Below, piece by piece: positions 61,042-64,000 of a stretch of DNA of 64,000 nt. The notes under the pieces are model-generated. The model was not told where the DNA came from and did no database searches. It saw only the letters and a program-made list of their open reading frames with translations. Position numbers and translations under genes: made by a program. The first letter of the stretch is position 1; every line of letters begins with the position of its first letter. Origin of the DNA: Candidula unifasciata (Eukaryota > Mollusca > Gastropoda > Stylommatophora > Geomitridae); the NCBI GenBank assembly GCA_905116865.2, contig CAJHNH020001151.1:12501-76500 (forward strand), given 5' to 3'.

Positions 61042-62297
61042 GGGTATTTGAAGGTCAGGGGCAACATTACTCAACTGTTTGGTTGTTGGTCAGTCTGTTT
61101 TGTGGGTTATTTGAAGGTTTAGGGCAACATTACTCAACTGTTTGGTTGTTGGTCAGTCTGTTTTGTGGGTTATTTGAAGGTTTAGGGCAACATTACTCAA
61201 CAGTTTAGTTTTTGGTCAGTCTGTTTTGTGGGTTATTTGAAGGTTTAGGGCAACATTACTCAACAGTTTAGTTGTTGGTCAGTCTGTTTTGTGGGTTATT
61301 TGAAGGTTTAGGGCAACATTACTCAACTGTTTGGTTGTTGGTCAGTCTGTTTTGTGGGTTATTTGAAGGTTTAGGGCAACATTACTCAACTGTTTGGTTG
61401 TTGGTCAGTCTGTTTTGTGGGTTATTTGAAGGTTTAGGGCAACATTACTCAACATTTTAGTTTTTGGTCAGTCTGTTTTGTGGGTTATTTGAAGGTTTAG
61501 GGCAACATTACTCAACTGTTTGGTTGTTGGTCAGTCTGTTTTGTGGGTTATTTGAAGGTTTAGGGCAACATTACTCAACAGTTTAGTTGTTGGTCAGTCT
61601 GTTTTGTGGGTTATTTGAAGGTTTAGGCAACATTACTCAACAGTTTAGTTGTTGGTCAGTCTGTTTTGTGGGTTATTTGAAGGTTTAGGGCAACATTACT
61701 CAACTGTTTAGTTGTTGGTCAGTCTGTTTTGTGGGTTATTTGAAGGTTTAGGGCAACATTACTCAACAGTTTAGTTGTTGGTCAGTCTGTTTTGTGGGTT
61801 ATTTGAAGGTTTAGGGCAACATTACTCAACAGTTTAGTTGTTTGGAGTCTGTTTTGTGGGTTATTTGAAGGTTTAGGGCAACATTACTCAACTGTTTAGT
61901 TGTTGGTCAGTCTGTTTTGTGGGTTATTTGAAGGTTTAGGGCAACATTACTCAACTGTTTAATTGTTGGTCAGTCTGTTTTGTGGGTTATTTGAAGGTTT
62001 AGGGCAACATTACTCAACAGTTTAGTTGTTGGTCAGTCTGTTTTGTGGGTTATTTGAAGGTTTAGGGCAACATTACTCAACTGTTTGGTTGTTGGTCAGT
62101 CTGTTTTGTGGGTTATTTGAAGGTTTAGGGCAACATTACTCAACAGTTTAGTTGTTGGTCAGTCTGTTTTGTGTGTTATTTGAAGGTTTAGGGCAACATT
62201 ACTCAACTGTTTGGTTGTTGGTCAGTCTGTTTTGTGGGTTATTTGAAGGTTTAGGGCAACATTACTTAACTGTTTGGTTGTTGGTCAGTCTATTTGG
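61042..62297 (+). repeat. 63-bp minisatellite, about 20 copies
   Basis: The unit contains gggttatttgaaggtttagg, gcaacattactcaactgttt and ggttgttggtcagtctgttt. The period is 63 bp. Two main variants occur: caacTgtttGgttg and caacAgtttAgttg. The A variant creates TAG, so the 21-codon frame (LVSLFCGLFEGLGQHYSTVW) is not open across the array. Single indels occur near 61627 and 61845. Confidence 0.95.
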
Positions 62298-62379
62298 TGT
62301 CACTAGAGGTTTAATTTAACAGATGATAGGTAGCTGAGCCAGGGCGTGCTCAGTTCCTTGCTGTATTGTGAAGTCTTAG

Positions 62380-62640
62380 GCTTCTTCTAGGTCTTCTTTT
62401 GCCTCGTGATGTTTCTATTTTTATGTTGTATTCTCCTACTTAGTCTGTTGACTTCTTCGTTTTTCTTTTACCAATTTGGGTGTTGAGAGAGATAAAATGT
62501 TCTGCTTCTTGCTCTTCTGGCTATCTTGACAATAGACACATCATGCTGCTGTAGAGTTTCTATGATGTTATCTTTCATCTTGTTCTTGGTCAACCTTGTC
62601 CTCTACATCCTTCTCCTCTTTTGGTCTGTTGCATTCAGTG
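62380..62640 (-). mobile_element. Decayed LINE, same family as 13680-14160
   Basis: Shares gttctgcttcttgctcttct, ttctatgatgttatctttca and cttgttcttggtcaacc with 13715-13870. No clean motif. Confidence 0.4.
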
Positions 62641-62769
62641 TCATCTGAATGTACTAGCTGATGTGTATAAAAAGTAAATTGTGCTTACAAAACAGTAATT
62701 CATTAGGCAATCCTTTGATAATCCACAATTTCATAATCTGTACATGTGAAAAGTAAAGTAAAAGACTTA

Positions 62770-62895
62770 TTGAAACATTGGACATATGGTGCCAGTCCCA
62801 TATTTTCACAGCCCTAACGGCACTTGATGGGTTGTGTGATTAGCATCGTGCTGGTTGTCTTTACTTCCCAGGACATATAAACAAATTATGTGCTG
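62770..62895 (-). mobile_element. SINE-T middle fragment
   Basis: tggtgccagtcccatatttt, cacttgatgggttgtgtgat, tagcatcgtgctggttgtct, ttacttcccaggac: the complement of the SINE-T body and tail. Confidence 0.55.
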
Positions 62896-62899
62896 TCTC

Positions 62900-63305
62900 T
62901 ACAGTAAAGGTAGGCTACAGTGAAATTCACAGCTGTGGTTAGGAGTATACTCTGGTGAGGCCCTGCTGTCATTTATTGGGGTGGGGGTGGGAACTATCAC
63001 ACCACTGTCCTAAAACTGGGAGAGAAGTTTTATGAAATCAGTTGAGTGCCATAGTGCTCAAGGATCACGGAATAGTTCAACTCATTTACCAACTTCTGAG
63101 TCACTGGGTATATCAAAGTTAGTTGCAGGTCCTTTACAAGATATTGCAGAACCAAGGCAACTCGTTTGGGGGGTGGGAGGGGCTGTTTGTGATGTCACTA
63201 AGGAAGTTTTACATTCACTGGTTTGCCTTTCATTTATGAAGGGTCGATTCTTGATACTGCCGTTGAAACCAACGCAGACTGTCTGCTGTCTAATCGCCTG
63301 CAGCT
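62900..63305. other. Intergenic, unassigned 91-codon frame
   Basis: 63032-63307 on + is open (begins MKSVECHSAQGSRNSS) but has no domain, no neighbouring splice support and unremarkable composition. Confidence 0.25.
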
Positions 63306-63309
63306 GAGA

Positions 63310-63475
63310 TTGGACATGGCAGCCCGTAAATAATGCCTAAGCCTTAGACGCTGAAATAGGACTTACCCTTGTTTGTCTGGGTTGACCTAGGGGCCCTAGG
63401 TCAATTATTTAAACAACAATAGAAACTACCCAGTACGCATTCAAATCCTAAACCTTTAGACTGTCAGGCAAGAAT
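63310..63475 (-). mobile_element. SINE-T head half, diverged
   Basis: tgtctgggttgacctagggg, gccctaggtcaattatttaa, then attcaaatcctaaacc (B-box complement) and gactgtcaggcaag. Confidence 0.45.
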
Positions 63476-63839
63476 ATATATTATAGCATTGTTTTCTTTT
63501 TTTTTTCTGTTGACTTCTCAGGGTTTCATCATCAGCCTCATCAGGTGCCGTCAGTGACATGAAAGCCCTCTCCAGGACTTCACTGCAGGGCAGAGTGCCA
63601 GGACCCTACTAAGCATGCCGGAATGTTTTGTTTTGGCAAGGCCCTTTCTTCACCTGTCATGGTTATTATTTGTGTATCAGCCTTGTCACAATATGACACT
63701 TACTGTTTGTAAGACGATACCTGAGTTCATTTTAGGTTTTATTTCATGTGTCTCGACAATGATTTGCCTGTATTTAATTGCAAAACATTTAGCCTATTTT
63801 AGTTTATGCTGTGACTTGTGTAGTAAATGACAGTTGCTC

Positions 63840-64000
63840 AATATCATCATTATCATCACCCCAAAAAATTTCATAAACTGTTGCGTTCCAGAGCTTCTCA
63901 AGTGCTTAATTCTTCTTTCACGTTCCAAGTCCTTTGGGCTCATTGCTGCGGATATCACCCGCCTCCACTCATCTCTCCAGTTGGCTTTCTCTTTCCAGTT
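63840..64000 (-). mobile_element. Possible LINE C-terminus running off the window
   Basis: The minus strand reads NWKEKANWRDEWRRVISAAM, SPKDLERERRIKHLRSSG, then a GATGATAATGATG-type end (63842-63860). The shape and the trinucleotide tail suggest a LINE 3' end. The motif itself is not one I can name. Confidence 0.35.

Noticed and set aside
61272..61460. Repeat protein LVSLFCGLFEGLGQHYSTVW
   Set aside because: Half of the 63-bp units contain TAG in this frame and a 1-bp deletion occurs near 61627, so the array is not coding.

Overview
Eukaryotic DNA, repeat-rich and intron-rich, most consistent with a marine invertebrate. I infer a mollusc, probably a gastropod, from the mix of RNase H-bearing LINEs, tRNA-derived SINEs, hAT-type elements, long poly-C/poly-G tracts and GT-AG split genes. 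No species can be named from sequence alone. I see no operons, CRISPR arrays, rRNA genes or genuine tRNA genes.

Two host genes are supported, both on the + strand. (1) A C2H2 zinc-finger gene, coding from 16483 to 33191 in seven exons. Every exon junction keeps frame, giving a predicted 1174-residue protein with about 23 fingers and an unrecognised N-terminal ~170 residues. Two fingers are split by introns. The stop codon abuts an antisense LINE. (2) An RBM4/lark-type RNA-binding gene, coding from 48007 to at least 54120, with one RRM, one CCHC zinc knuckle and a Tyr/Pro/Arg-rich tail. A 36-nt in-frame candidate microexon lies at 56987-57022, and a CpG-containing candidate 5' region at about 42380-42860. 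At the left edge (6-104) there may be the last coding exon of a third gene, but support is weak.

The rest is mobile and tandem DNA. My working family labels are: LINE-A (RT plus RNase H, GAA-rich tail), LINE-B (C-terminus LWRG-x-IAHASRQGT, stop codon running into a TGA tail), LINE-C (RNase H, GAA tail), LINE-D (RNase H, C-terminus ending PECCDANS), LINE-E (WIGHxLRK type), SINE-A (about 300 bp, GAA tail on the strand given), SINE-B (about 190 bp) and SINE-T (about 265 bp with a tRNA-like head). Three DNA-transposon-like insertions carry 8-bp target-site duplications: 12138-13343, 43954-44363 and 51042-52300.

Layout. 1-16400: LINE/SINE fragments, microsatellites and one hAT-like element. 16400-33200: the zinc-finger gene, whose introns hold a 20-bp minisatellite of about 59 copies, LINEs and SINEs. 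33200-42400: LINE graveyard with an endonuclease-RT element, a CpxxARDW-type LINE C-terminus and a full-length SINE-T. 42400-57100: lark-like gene with nested transposons in its introns and upstream. 57100-64000: LINE/SINE remnants, a Tigger-like fragment and a 63-bp minisatellite of about 20 copies. The ORFs in the tandem arrays and in the LINE fragments are not host genes.
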